Assembly: GCA_038230735.1 (NCBI GenBank) | Contig: JBBRMR010000004.1 | Location: 62,001 to 126,000 of the forward strand | Direction of reading: 5' to 3' | Length of the DNA stretch: 64,000 bases | Origin: Arcicella sp038230735 | GTDB lineage: Bacteria; Bacteroidota; Bacteroidia; Cytophagales; Spirosomataceae | Part shown: one piece after another, positions 35,643 through 43,692 of the stretch | Position numbering within the stretch: position 1 is the first letter of the stretch | How the letters are laid out: each line of letters opens with the position of its first letter | Program-made: the position numbers and the translations under genes | Notes under the pieces: model-generated | The model's database searches: none | The model's input: the letters and a program-made list of their open reading frames with translations, nothing else | Told to the model about the DNA's origin: nothing

Positions 35643-36216
35643 CATCTTTTTTTAAATACTCAATTACAGGTTCAAGCGAATCGCTTTTCAAAGAAGTATT
35701 AAAATATAAAGCCCCACGGAGATAATGCTTGGTGGAATCGGTAGTATAAAACTGTAAATAAGTTGGTACTTCACCCTCCAATTCCATCAACATTGCGGTT
35801 TTACCCGACGGCGTTTTCAAGATTAAATCCTGAATAGAGTACGCCTTGGCATTATGCTTTGCTGCCAATTTATGGGCATCATCAATTAGTTTTGTCAATT
35901 TATTTTTATCACCGTTCAAAGGCTTATAAGTAAGCTGAATCATTGCCTTAAATTCTGGATAATACACATACATCCAATGCGGTTCAGCCCAACGAACGGT
36001 GTCAGGTTTCAACACCGCATGATTAGAATACTGAAAGCTAAATGGATGATTATCAGTCATTTGCCTATAAGTTGTAGTGGGCAAATCTATCCGATTATAA
36101 CCTTTGGGCTTAGGCATAAAATCCTGATTATCACCTTTTGTTCCACAGGAAAGTAGTAATGAGCTTTGAGCAATGAGTAATGAGTAAAAAAGACTATTTC
36201 TTAGTCCATTAAACAT
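35605..36216 (-). CDS. gldD: Gliding motility lipoprotein GldD
   Basis: The frame opens at 36309, but ATG 36216 (MFNGLRNSLFYSLLIAQSSL, then LLSC) starts a lipoprotein signal peptide, giving 203 residues with the acylated Cys at about 24. The mature part has the GldD landmarks PKPKGYNRIDLP, HPFSFQYSNHA, MIQLTYKPL, and YLQFYTTDSTKHYLRGALYF. GldD is required for gliding and T9SS-linked processes in Bacteroidota, although its exact job is unclear. It is here separated from gldE, its usual neighbour. The last 38 bases overlap the convergent trehalase gene. Confidence 0.9.
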   Translation of the reverse strand: MFNGLRNSLFYSLLIAQSSLLLSCGTKGDNQDFMPKPKGYNRIDLPTTTYRQMTDNHPFSFQYSNHAVLKPDTVRWAEPHWMYVYYPEFKAMIQLTYKPLNGDKNKLTKLIDDAHKLAAKHNAKAYSIQDLILKTPSGKTAMLMELEGEVPTYLQFYTTDSTKHYLRGALYFNTSLKSDSLEPVIEYLKKDVIHLLNTLEWKK

Positions 36217-36359
36217 CTTCGCCACCGCTGAAACTGATTTCAACGATGGCGAAGATTTGTAAAAATTTGGTATAATGTTCATACTAAAATTTATGGCTAA
36301 ATAAATCAAGTATAGATGTTATTTCTCTATACTCTATCCTCCGTACTCTATTCTCTAAA

Positions 36360-37139
36360 TTAGTCTCCCAGCAAATTCCCCAATCCACCCAAAACCGAGC
36401 CACTTTCTTTTTTGGAATTTCCACCATAAGGACTCACCGCACGAATTAATTTAGAAATCGGCATCGACTGAATCCAAACCCTTCCCGTCCCTCGCATCGT
36501 AGCCAAAAAGATACCCTCACCGCCAAAAATCATCGACTTCATATTTCCTGCTCGTTGAATATCATAACTCAACGAAGGCTCAAACGCCACCACACAACCC
36601 GTATCAATTCGGAGAGTTTCGTTGTTTAATTGCTTCTCAATAATTGTTCCGCCAGCGTGTACAAAAGCTAAACCATCGCCTTGTAATTTCTCTAAAATAA
36701 AGCCCTCGCCGCCAAAGAAGCCCGCCCCAATTTTCTGATTAAAAGTTATCGAAACCTTCGTTCCCAGAGCTGCACATAGAAAACTATCCTTTTGGGCAAT
36801 CAAGGTATTCCCAAGAATATTTGCCAAATTTATCGGGATAATTGTGCCAGGATAAGGAGCCGCAAAAGCCACTTTCCGCTTGCCCGAACCACGGTTGGTG
36901 AAGTGGGTCATAAACAGCGACTCGCCCGTTAATAAACGAGAACCCGCTTGAAATAGTTTACCCATCACCGAATTATCGCCCGTTGAACCATCGCCCATTT
37001 TGGTCTCGAAGGCAATCCCATCTTCCATATAACACATCGATCCTGCCTCAGCAATCACCGTTTCGTTGGGGTCAAGTTCAATTTCTACGAGTTGAATATC
37101 CTCGCCAATAATTTTGTAATCAATTTCGTGTGAGTTCAT
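36360..37139 (-). CDS. TIGR00266/AIM24 family protein
   Basis: 259 residues, soluble. The sequence has GSMCYMEDGIAFETKMGDGS, MTHFTNRGSGKRKVAFAAPY, PGTIIPINL, KIGAGFFGGEGFILEKLQGDG and HAGGTIIEKQL, all recognisable of the AIM24/DUF124 (TIGR00266) family. The fold is a Trp-RNA-binding-attenuation-like beta structure. No clear activity is established. It appears to be a single gene between gldD and plsC. Confidence 0.9.
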   Translation of the reverse strand: MNSHEIDYKIIGEDIQLVEIELDPNETVIAEAGSMCYMEDGIAFETKMGDGSTGDNSVMGKLFQAGSRLLTGESLFMTHFTNRGSGKRKVAFAAPYPGTIIPINLANILGNTLIAQKDSFLCAALGTKVSITFNQKIGAGFFGGEGFILEKLQGDGLAFVHAGGTIIEKQLNNETLRIDTGCVVAFEPSLSYDIQRAGNMKSMIFGGEGIFLATMRGTGRVWIQSMPISKLIRAVSPYGGNSKKESGSVLGGLGNLLGD

Positions 37140-37257
37140 GTTTTATAGTTGAAAGGTACGCTTGATAATATTTACAAATTAACGATTAAGATTTCATCTC
37201 TTGAAACAACAAACGGACAGTTGGTCAGAAATATTGAATAACGGTAAATACGGATTA

Positions 37258-37992
37258 TTATTTTTTAGCGTAATCATCCAATGCCCCCTGAACAATTTCC
37301 AAAAACCTATTTTTCAAACTCCCCACATCCGCCTGAGTCATACCCGTTGTGTCAATGGGCTGATGAATAATGGCTCTCATGGGTTGTGGATAAATCAACA
37401 ATTCATCATCGTGCTGGATTTTATAGTTATTCAAAAAAGTAATCGGAATTAATGGAAGTTGTTGTTGAATCGCCATCACAAAAGCCCCATCTTTAAGCGG
37501 CAGGTGCATTTGTGGGATATTAGTTGATGTGATTCCTCCTTCTGGAAAAATCATAATGCTTCGCCCACTCTGCAAGGCTTTGATGGAACGGCTCAATGAT
37601 TTCGCTCTGCTGTTAGGGTCGCTTCTATCCACCATAATGTGCAGTTTCCTGAATAAATACCCAAACAAAGGAACATTTTTGAGCGATGCCTTACCCACAA
37701 AAGCAAAATAATTACGAATAATTAAGCCCATCACGGCAATATCCATGTATGAAAAATGATTCGCACAAAATACATAAGCCTTGTTTCGTTCGGGCTTAAA
37801 TTCGTATTTAACCTTCACGGGAATACCAATCAAGAAAAAAAGGGCTTTTGCCCAAACTCGATTAAGATAATGAGCTTGGGGTTTCCAGCTTTCTTTTTGG
37901 AGAAACACCCAAAAGAAAGGAAACAACAATAAAAATAGGAGGACAAAACAGAACGCAGCCCAGATTGTATAGAGGATGGTGAATACTCGCAT
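37258..37992 (-). CDS. plsC: 1-acyl-sn-glycerol-3-phosphate acyltransferase
   Basis: 244 residues with an N-terminal membrane segment (about 8-30). Acyltransferase motif 1 is NHFSYMD (78-84, the HX4D catalytic pair), motif 3 is MIFPEGGITS at about 147-156, and there is a late basic/hydrophobic TFLNNYKI. The enzyme acylates lysophosphatidic acid to phosphatidic acid in phospholipid synthesis. It lies on the minus strand with the AIM24-like gene 119 bases downstream. The substrate specificity could also be for another lyso-lipid. Confidence 0.88.
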   Translation of the reverse strand: MRVFTILYTIWAAFCFVLLFLLLFPFFWVFLQKESWKPQAHYLNRVWAKALFFLIGIPVKVKYEFKPERNKAYVFCANHFSYMDIAVMGLIIRNYFAFVGKASLKNVPLFGYLFRKLHIMVDRSDPNSRAKSLSRSIKALQSGRSIMIFPEGGITSTNIPQMHLPLKDGAFVMAIQQQLPLIPITFLNNYKIQHDDELLIYPQPMRAIIHQPIDTTGMTQADVGSLKNRFLEIVQGALDDYAKK

Positions 37993-38092
37993 AGTAACAA
38001 AGATAGTATTTGTAGAAATTATAATCTTTGTTAAAGCAGAAAAATTATACCCTTGACTTTTGCTTATTGCCCCCTTACCGAAAAAAGAGCAT

Positions 38093-38150
38093 AAAAAAGG
38101 ACTTAACAGCCGCCACCGTTAAGCCCAAAAGAATATCTGTGCAGATATTT
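38093..38150 (-). ncRNA. Candidate small RNA (two hairpins and a U tail)
   Basis: On the minus strand a promoter (see 38157-38187) is followed by a perfect hairpin AATATCTG TG CAGATATT (38132-38149), a short link, and a hairpin GGGCTTAAC/GTTAAGTCC (38099-38126) with a GC-rich ten-base loop GGTGGCGGCT, ending in six T residues (38093-38098). The predicted transcript is about 57 bases, too short to be a gene. The nearest coding genes are 100 or more bases away on either side. The rest of the 37993-38382 gap is AT-rich, apart from the terminator at 38326-38357. Rfam families were not identified. Confidence 0.5.
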
Positions 38151-38156
38151 CTCGCA

Positions 38157-38187
38157 TAAAAGTAGTTATCTTATGGTAAAATGTCAA
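38157..38187 (-). promoter_or_regulatory. Candidate promoter of the small RNA
   Basis: On the minus strand TTG (38185-38187) is followed after 20 bases by TACTTTTA (38157-38164), close to the Bacteroidota -33/-7 pattern TTG and TAnnTTTG. The spacing equals that of the rplS promoter in this window. The expected start falls at about 38150, at the first hairpin. Confidence 0.45.
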
Positions 38188-38325
38188 TGAAAACTACACA
38201 TAAGCCGAAACCAAATGATAACATAGTAATAATAAGAGACATCAAATATATGTTAGTTTGTCCACCTGAATTTCTTTAGAAAATAGTATCTGTATTTATA
38301 AAAATGCTTCTGAATGCAGAATGAA

Positions 38326-38357
38326 AAAAGCCTTTGGTTAATAAACCAAAGGCTTTT
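38326..38357 (-). terminator. Terminator of the LytTR response regulator gene
   Basis: Perfect 14-bp stem AAAAGCCTTTGGTT/AACCAAAGGCTTTT with a four-base loop, 25 bases past the regulator stop codon, followed on the minus strand by further T residues. Confidence 0.85.
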
Positions 38358-38382
38358 AAGGATTCAATCCTTAAAATCAAAA

Positions 38383-39117
38383 TTACATTCCCATCATTTC
38401 TTTAAACGCAACCGAGTTACGAGTAGAAATTTCTAATTCAATTCCGTTTGACAAAACTACTTTCATACCACCCTTATAGTAGGATTCAATATCTGCAATG
38501 TATTCAGTATTGATAATCTGCTGGCGGTTGGCACGGAAGAAAATATGCGGGTCTAAACGCTCTTGAATTTTGTTCAACGAACGGTGAATCATCGGACGAT
38601 TACTATCAAAATGGAAACGACAATAATTACCCACTGACTCAATCATGTAAATCTCCGTCAAGCGAACGAAATAACATTTTTCGCCATCTTTCAAGAAAAT
38701 ACGCTTCTGCACGGGAAGCCTCCCAGAAGCTACGGCATCGGTCAATCTTGTCTGATGAATGTCTGAACGTACTTTTTCGATAGTTCTTGCCAAACGCTCA
38801 GATTTCATTGGTTTCAGCAAATAATCCATTGCCTCCGACTCAAAAGCCTGAATAGCATACTGATTATAAGCCGTTACGAATATGACCTTCGGAACATATT
38901 CCAAATCATTCAGCAAATCGAATCCATTTCTCTCGGGCATTTCAATGTCCAGAAAAATCAAATCGGGTTGCAAACGGTGGATTTTTTCTAAAGCCTCATC
39001 CACATTTTCGGCTTCGTCAATTATCTGAATGTCAGGATATTCCTGCAAAAGATATTTTAATTCTTGTCGAGCTAATCTCTCGTCATCGACCAAGATGGTT
39101 TTGATTTTCTTACTCAT
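38383..39117 (-). CDS. LytTR-family response regulator
   Basis: The frame is open to 39237, but ATG 39117 (MSKKIKTILVDDERLARQEL) is the family start, giving 244 residues. The ATG at 39189 would add a basic MANRKPYSPRAG extension and cannot be ruled out. The receiver domain has DDE at 11-13, Asp57 in LIFLDIEMP, and FVTAYNQYA with YLLKPMK. LytTR follows from about 145: RIFLKDGEKCYFVRL, FFRANRQQIINTEYI and LEISTRNSVAFKEMM. No kinase gene is adjacent, so it is an orphan regulator. The terminator at 38326 follows. Confidence 0.9.
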   Translation of the reverse strand: MSKKIKTILVDDERLARQELKYLLQEYPDIQIIDEAENVDEALEKIHRLQPDLIFLDIEMPERNGFDLLNDLEYVPKVIFVTAYNQYAIQAFESEAMDYLLKPMKSERLARTIEKVRSDIHQTRLTDAVASGRLPVQKRIFLKDGEKCYFVRLTEIYMIESVGNYCRFHFDSNRPMIHRSLNKIQERLDPHIFFRANRQQIINTEYIADIESYYKGGMKVVLSNGIELEISTRNSVAFKEMMGM

Positions 39118-39707
39118 TTGCTTTACAGGGGACAAGTCTTGATAGTGGCGGTTACCAGCTCGGGGGGAATAGGGTTTTCTATTTGCCATATCTGAAAAAC
39201 ATTGTTTTTTATGATTTTGAAAAATAAGGCTCAACACCTGTGAACCAATCAGGGGGCGGTACTTGAACTCAGTTTTTTAAGTTGAATTTAGCAAAAACCA
39301 TCAAATATTTAAGTACAATACTTTTAGTAATAGATTTCTCCGCTAATATAACAAATTCCGAACCATTTTTTACAAATTGCTTATTCATACTTATTTTTTT
39401 TTTATTAAGTGGTCTATTTTCTTAATAAATAAACTATATCAGTGTAATTCTTAGTGTCTGACTAATTTTCAGGGTCATATAAAATTGAAAATTATAGCAT
39501 TAAAGTTGATAGTAATTTTCAATTAAATATGCTTAAATGAGTTTATGTTGATTTTCGGATTCTTTAAAATGATATTATGTTATCTTGATTAAATTTATAT
39601 TTTATACTATTATTTCAATATATATTGAAAGTATCATTAAATTTTTAATACTTACTGATAAAGTTCGATTTTAACAATTATTCACTTGAAATAGTTATTA
39701 TACATAT

Positions 39708-39753
39708 TTTATATTCTATATTTTCAGTAATTATTGAAAATATAGAATATAAA
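39708..39753. repeat. 19-bp perfect AT-rich palindrome
   Basis: Arms 39708-39726 and 39735-39753 (TTCTATATTTTCA and its complement in the middle) are perfect complements with an eight-base loop GTAATTAT. The gap 39238-39859 holds no gene and is very AT-rich. The palindrome lies next to the terminator at 39755-39777, downstream of the GbsR-type gene. Confidence 0.65.
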
Positions 39754-39754
39754 T

Positions 39755-39777
39755 AAAAGACCCAAAATGAGTCTTTT
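39755..39777 (-). terminator. Terminator of the GbsR-type regulator gene
   Basis: Stem AAAAGAC/GTCTTTT with a nine-base loop, 83 bases past the regulator stop on the minus strand, T-rich on that strand. Confidence 0.65.
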
Positions 39778-39859
39778 ATTTGATACGTCACAAAGTAAGG
39801 ATTAATTTAATATTAGTGGTATTGGCTATTTATCTTTATTCCCTTTCGGGAAATACCTG

Positions 39860-40366
39860 TCATTTGAATAGTTTGAAAAAACTTCCCCAAAACCAACTTT
39901 CATCAGCTTTGATGATTGACTCTAAGGTATTGTTGGTATTGGAAGCAAATTTTTTCAAGTTCTCAATCGTTTCGGCAAACTGTTTGACATCAGGGTCTGT
40001 AATGTCGGCTTCGATGATTGAGATTTGTTCTAATGCTCGTAAAATAGGCTCTAATTCACGTTTTTTGCGTTCTTTTGCAATCTGCATTCCTATTTTCCAA
40101 ACGTCTTTTTCGGCTTCAAAAAACTCTTTTCTTTCGCCGGGTTTCAGCACTTTTCTCACAATCCCCCAGTCCATCAAATCTCGAACATTCATATTTACGT
40201 TTCCTCTCGAAATCTGCAAAGCCTCCATAATGTCTTCGGTTGTCATGGAAACGGGCGACACCAAAAGGAGTGCGTGTACTTGTGCCATAGTTCGGCTAAC
40301 ACCCCAACTCGACCCCAAAGTTCCCCATGCTTGGATTAGATGTTGCTTTGCTTCATCAAGCGTCAT
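39860..40366 (-). CDS. GbsR/MarR-type transcriptional regulator
   Basis: 168 residues with a winged helix in the middle: WGVSRTMAQVHALLLVSPVSMTT, then EDIMEALQISRGNVNMNVRDL (recognition helix), WGIVRKVLKPGERKEFF (wing). This is the GbsR (MarR-like) family of Bacteroidota. The C-terminal half is helical and charged and probably dimerises. The regulated genes are not evident. The next gene, on the plus strand across a 540-base gap, is a lipoprotein. A longer frame on the opposite strand (39780-40403) covers the same bases and is not considered real. Confidence 0.88.
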   Translation of the reverse strand: MTLDEAKQHLIQAWGTLGSSWGVSRTMAQVHALLLVSPVSMTTEDIMEALQISRGNVNMNVRDLMDWGIVRKVLKPGERKEFFEAEKDVWKIGMQIAKERKKRELEPILRALEQISIIEADITDPDVKQFAETIENLKKFASNTNNTLESIIKADESWFWGSFFKLFK

Positions 40367-40403
40367 ACGTTTAATTTTAAATAGTTTGTTCTTTGGCGGG
40401 TAA

Positions 40404-40908
40404 TTTAATGTAACAAATGTATAAAAAAGTTTTGAACTATCAAAATATTTTGAAAATATTTTTATAATAGTTTTGAGGAGAAGTTTGGGTATTAATGAAT
40501 TAGGGATTGTGGTTTAGGTTGTCAAATATTACTAATTTTGTAAAAAATGGAATTTTAGGAATTCTAATTTGATAAAGTCGATTTACCCTAATACCTAATT
40601 TTGGCATAGTCTTTGAAAATAATAGATAAAAGTGTCAAAGGTTTAGTTATTGCCTAAGAAGAAATAATTAGCTTGATATAAGCCTATTTTTTTGGATTTT
40701 AAATAAATTTTAAAGTATTTTTATCGTGAGATACTTAATCGTCCGTTTCAGAATAGAAATTACTTGGCGTAAAACGATATTCTATCTTGCGATTCATTAC
40801 GAATATTTATAGATATTATCAATGCAATTATCAATGTTGAGATACGGACATTTATCCTTGACCTTTCACGATGAACCGTATTCTATCACATCCTTACTTA
40901 ATAAAATA
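40404..40908. other. Gene-free AT-rich gap
   Basis: Between the GbsR-type gene and the lipoprotein gene no convincing frame or stable hairpin is seen. The frame that opens at 40822 adds 29 unlikely residues to the lipoprotein. Promoters for the two divergent genes must lie here, but no exact TTG/TAnnTTTG pair was found. Confidence 0.5.
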
Positions 40909-41442
40909 ATGAAAAAAATCTTGATTGTCCTAAGTATTTTTGCTTTATCAAGTTGTCAAAAAAATGTGTATCTGACGGGTTCGTTGATGCACCAATTAGA
41001 GGAAAATGAACTTGATTTAACTCGAATTCAATATTATAATGATAACCCCCTGTATCTGGAACGTGAAGTGCCATCATCGGATGCTAATATTAAATCTGGA
41101 AAAGTGATTTTTAAAAATGGACGGTACATCAATCGTATTTCTTTGGAAAAAGAAACCCCTGGGCTTTTTCAGAAACAAGAAAACGGGCAGTTGTTGATTT
41201 CCTTTGAGAAAAGTAAGGAAGATAACTCACTTCGTTTTGGTCCTGTGGCAGGGGAGAGGGGTGAATTTTTCTATCAGTTAGTTGATAAAGAGGGAACGTC
41301 TACTTTTTCACGGCTTGATTACGAAGGAAATAAATATTTAGTGATTTATAAAAAACCCCGTATGCGAATTATGCTTTCGAAGAGTGTATTGAATAATTTG
41401 AAAATTAAAGTGCGGAGAATGAAGGGGAATAAGGTGAAGTAG
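40909..41442 (+). CDS. Lipoprotein of unknown function
   Basis: 177 residues from ATG 40909: MKKILIVLSIFALSSCQKN, a lipoprotein signal with the acylated Cys at about 16. The mature part is beta-rich and charged: NVYLTGSLMHQLEENELDLTRIQYYND, PLYLEREVPSSDANIKSGKVI. It resembles other Bacteroidota lipoproteins with no known role. A single gene, followed after about 160 bases by the convergent aldolase gene. Confidence 0.72.
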   Translation: MKKILIVLSIFALSSCQKNVYLTGSLMHQLEENELDLTRIQYYNDNPLYLEREVPSSDANIKSGKVIFKNGRYINRISLEKETPGLFQKQENGQLLISFEKSKEDNSLRFGPVAGERGEFFYQLVDKEGTSTFSRLDYEGNKYLVIYKKPRMRIMLSKSVLNNLKIKVRRMKGNKVK

Positions 41443-41605
41443 TTGTTGATTATTTGAAATTAGTTATTGGTAATTAATTGATTATGAGATATTTGAATAT
41501 TTTTTATAGTAATAATTTGAATGTAGATTTCATAAAAAATAGCCATCAGAATCAACTGATAACTATTTTTTTACTCAAAACTCATTGCTCATACCTCAAA
41601 GCTAT

Positions 41606-42691
41606 TTACGCTAAATACTGATTGGCATTCGTAGCGTTCAAATCTTCAAAGGCTTCTTTTAAGCGACTTACGAAAGTATCTTCACCCTTACGTAACCATA
41701 CACGGGGGTCGTAATATTTTTTGTTGGGAGAATCTGTCCCGTCTGGACTACCGATTTGTCCCTGCAAATATCCTTCTTTTGATTTGTAATATCCCAAAAT
41801 ACCTTCCCAGAATGCCCATTGCAAATCGGTGTCAATATTCATTTTAATGGCTCCGTAAGAAATTGCCTCACGGATTTCTTCCCGTGATGAACCCGACCCT
41901 CCGTGGAATACGAAGTTGATTGGTTTTTCCGCCGTCAAATTATAGTGGGATTTCACGTACTCTTGTGAGTTATGCAAAATGATGGGTGATAATTTTACGT
42001 TTCCTGGCTTATAAACACCGTGTACGTTTCCGAAAGCGGCGGCAATGGTGAAGCGGGGAGAGATTTTACTCAATTCTTCGTAAGCATAAGCTACTTCTGA
42101 GGGTTGCGTATATAATTTTGAAGAATCCACGTCTGAATTGTCCACGCCGTCTTCTTCGCCACCCGTTACGCCCAATTCAATTTCCAAAGTCATGCCCATT
42201 TTGGACATTCTTTCCAAATAATGCTTACAGATTTCGATATTTTCTTCGATGGGTTCTTCCGAAAGGTCAATCATGTGTGAAGAGAACAAAGGCTTGCCCG
42301 TTTGTGCAAAGAATTTTTCGCCTGCATCCAACAAACCGTCTAACCAAGGTAATAATTTTTTGGCACAATGGTCGGTATGAAGAATCACCTGAACGCCATA
42401 AGCCTCTGCCATAAGGTGTACGTGATGAGCACCCGAAATACCCCCTGCGATGGAAGCCTCTTGTTTTCCGTTGGGTAAAGACTTACCTGCGTAAAACTGA
42501 GCTCCACCGTTTGAAAATTGAACAATCACGGGTGAATTTACCGCTTTGGCAGCTTCCAAAACGCCATTAACGGTATCGGTACCCGTAACGTTCACGGCTG
42601 GCAAGGCAAATTGATTTTTTTTAGCAATTTCAAAGAGTTCTTGCAAAGCATCGCCGTGCAGCACCCCTTTTTGAGAAGACAAACTTGACAT
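41606..42691 (-). CDS. fbaA: Class II fructose-bisphosphate aldolase
   Basis: 361 residues. Zinc-binding and active-site motifs are present: VILHTDHCAKKLLPW at about 100-114, SHMIDLSEEPIEENI at about 140-154, FHGGSGSSREEI at about 260-271. The length and the insert EELSKISPRFTIAAAFGNVHG match the long class IIA enzymes. It splits fructose-1,6-bisphosphate into dihydroxyacetone phosphate and glyceraldehyde-3-phosphate in glycolysis and gluconeogenesis. It is monocistronic. The shared hairpin at 42851 separates it from the upstream gene. Confidence 0.95.
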   Translation of the reverse strand: MSSLSSQKGVLHGDALQELFEIAKKNQFALPAVNVTGTDTVNGVLEAAKAVNSPVIVQFSNGGAQFYAGKSLPNGKQEASIAGGISGAHHVHLMAEAYGVQVILHTDHCAKKLLPWLDGLLDAGEKFFAQTGKPLFSSHMIDLSEEPIEENIEICKHYLERMSKMGMTLEIELGVTGGEEDGVDNSDVDSSKLYTQPSEVAYAYEELSKISPRFTIAAAFGNVHGVYKPGNVKLSPIILHNSQEYVKSHYNLTAEKPINFVFHGGSGSSREEIREAISYGAIKMNIDTDLQWAFWEGILGYYKSKEGYLQGQIGSPDGTDSPNKKYYDPRVWLRKGEDTFVSRLKEAFEDLNATNANQYLA

Positions 42692-42850
42692 AGTATTATT
42701 TTTTCTTGTTAAAAACTTAATTTAATTATTTTTTTGGATAAAAGAACCCAAAAATAATTATTTTAATTGGCTTTAAACTCATTTTGCAGAATGATGTTTG
42801 GTTAATCTCATTTTTTCAGAATATTATGTAAAAAAATTCAGTTAAAAATA

Positions 42851-42886
42851 AACCCTTACGAGCGTTTTAGAACGCTCGTAAGGGTT
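42851..42886. repeat. Dispersed palindromic hairpin, copy 4 (terminator-like)
   Basis: Perfect 16-bp arms AACCCTTACGAGCGTT and AACGCTCGTAAGGGTT around TTAG. It lies downstream of the GLPGLI-protein gene on the minus strand and is followed there by T residues, so it probably terminates that transcript. It is the most stable of the five copies. Confidence 0.8.
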
Positions 42887-42928
42887 AAATACCGAAAATC
42901 AAGAAACGGAAATCAAACATTGAAAAAC

Positions 42929-43678
42929 TCAATACCGAATTATCCAAAACGGATTCCGTTCTTCTTTAATTTTTTCTTGAATAAACTTCCTCAAAATATC
43001 TTCATACGCTAACTCAGTAACCTTTTTACCTTTCAATTTCTTGGGTAAATCCATTTGATTAGTGATTTTGAGGGGTTCTATTTTGGTGGCTTCTATAACC
43101 ACTGCCCCATCGTTGATATTCAACTCCAAAATTAATCCTGGCAAACCATACAGCCTTTCTGGACCGCCATTCATCGGAATATCTTGGGCAAACCATGCAA
43201 TGATTTTCTGCTTTTTGATGGTATCTTCCACCATTGCCTTCATGCAGATATGCCCAGCAACGTCTTTGATGTCATTCAATATTTTCCAGTTAAGGGTTTT
43301 CAAGGAATCTTCGATGATATAGGTTTTGCCTGCCATCTCGAAGGCTTCGGTCATGATGCCTTTTTCAAAATCCCGCTTAATGCCAAAAACTTCTTTCCGA
43401 CCACTAAAATCATACTTTTCTTCCCAAGAATTCAATTGGTCAGAATGAGTATAATAACTGCCTTTATCGTTGAAATATAGTAATGTATATTCTTGCCAGT
43501 CGTCTCTGCCGCCGTACATATAGGCTTGTTTTTCCTTTTCTTGTTTACTCAAATACGTCAAGGTTGAATTAAGTTTAGTCCAATAAGTGGTACGAGTATA
43601 GCGTATTACACCTTCTTGTTGAGCGAAGGTTTTTATGGAAATCAAAGATATGAATAATATAATGATGTTCTTTTTCAT
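42929..43678 (-). CDS. GLPGLI family protein
   Basis: 249 residues with a signal peptide (MKKNIIILFISLISIKTFAQ, cleaved at about 20). The hallmark GLPGLILELN is seen at about 175-184, together with AWFAQDIPMNGGPERLYG and DYSGRKE-like stretches. Proteins of this family are encoded by Bacteroidota next to TonB-type outer-membrane proteins, as here (the receptor stop is 15 bases upstream). Its role is unknown; a link to iron or peptide transport has been suggested only by context. The two genes form one minus-strand operon. Confidence 0.92.
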   Translation of the reverse strand: MKKNIIILFISLISIKTFAQQEGVIRYTRTTYWTKLNSTLTYLSKQEKEKQAYMYGGRDDWQEYTLLYFNDKGSYYTHSDQLNSWEEKYDFSGRKEVFGIKRDFEKGIMTEAFEMAGKTYIIEDSLKTLNWKILNDIKDVAGHICMKAMVEDTIKKQKIIAWFAQDIPMNGGPERLYGLPGLILELNINDGAVVIEATKIEPLKITNQMDLPKKLKGKKVTELAYEDILRKFIQEKIKEERNPFWIIRY

Positions 43679-43692
43679 GATTTTTGTTTTAA

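Noticed and set aside
39780..40403. 207-residue frame on the plus strand
   Set aside because: It lies exactly opposite the GbsR-type regulator gene, whose helix-turn-helix is clear; the plus-strand protein is Ser/Phe-rich with no family features.
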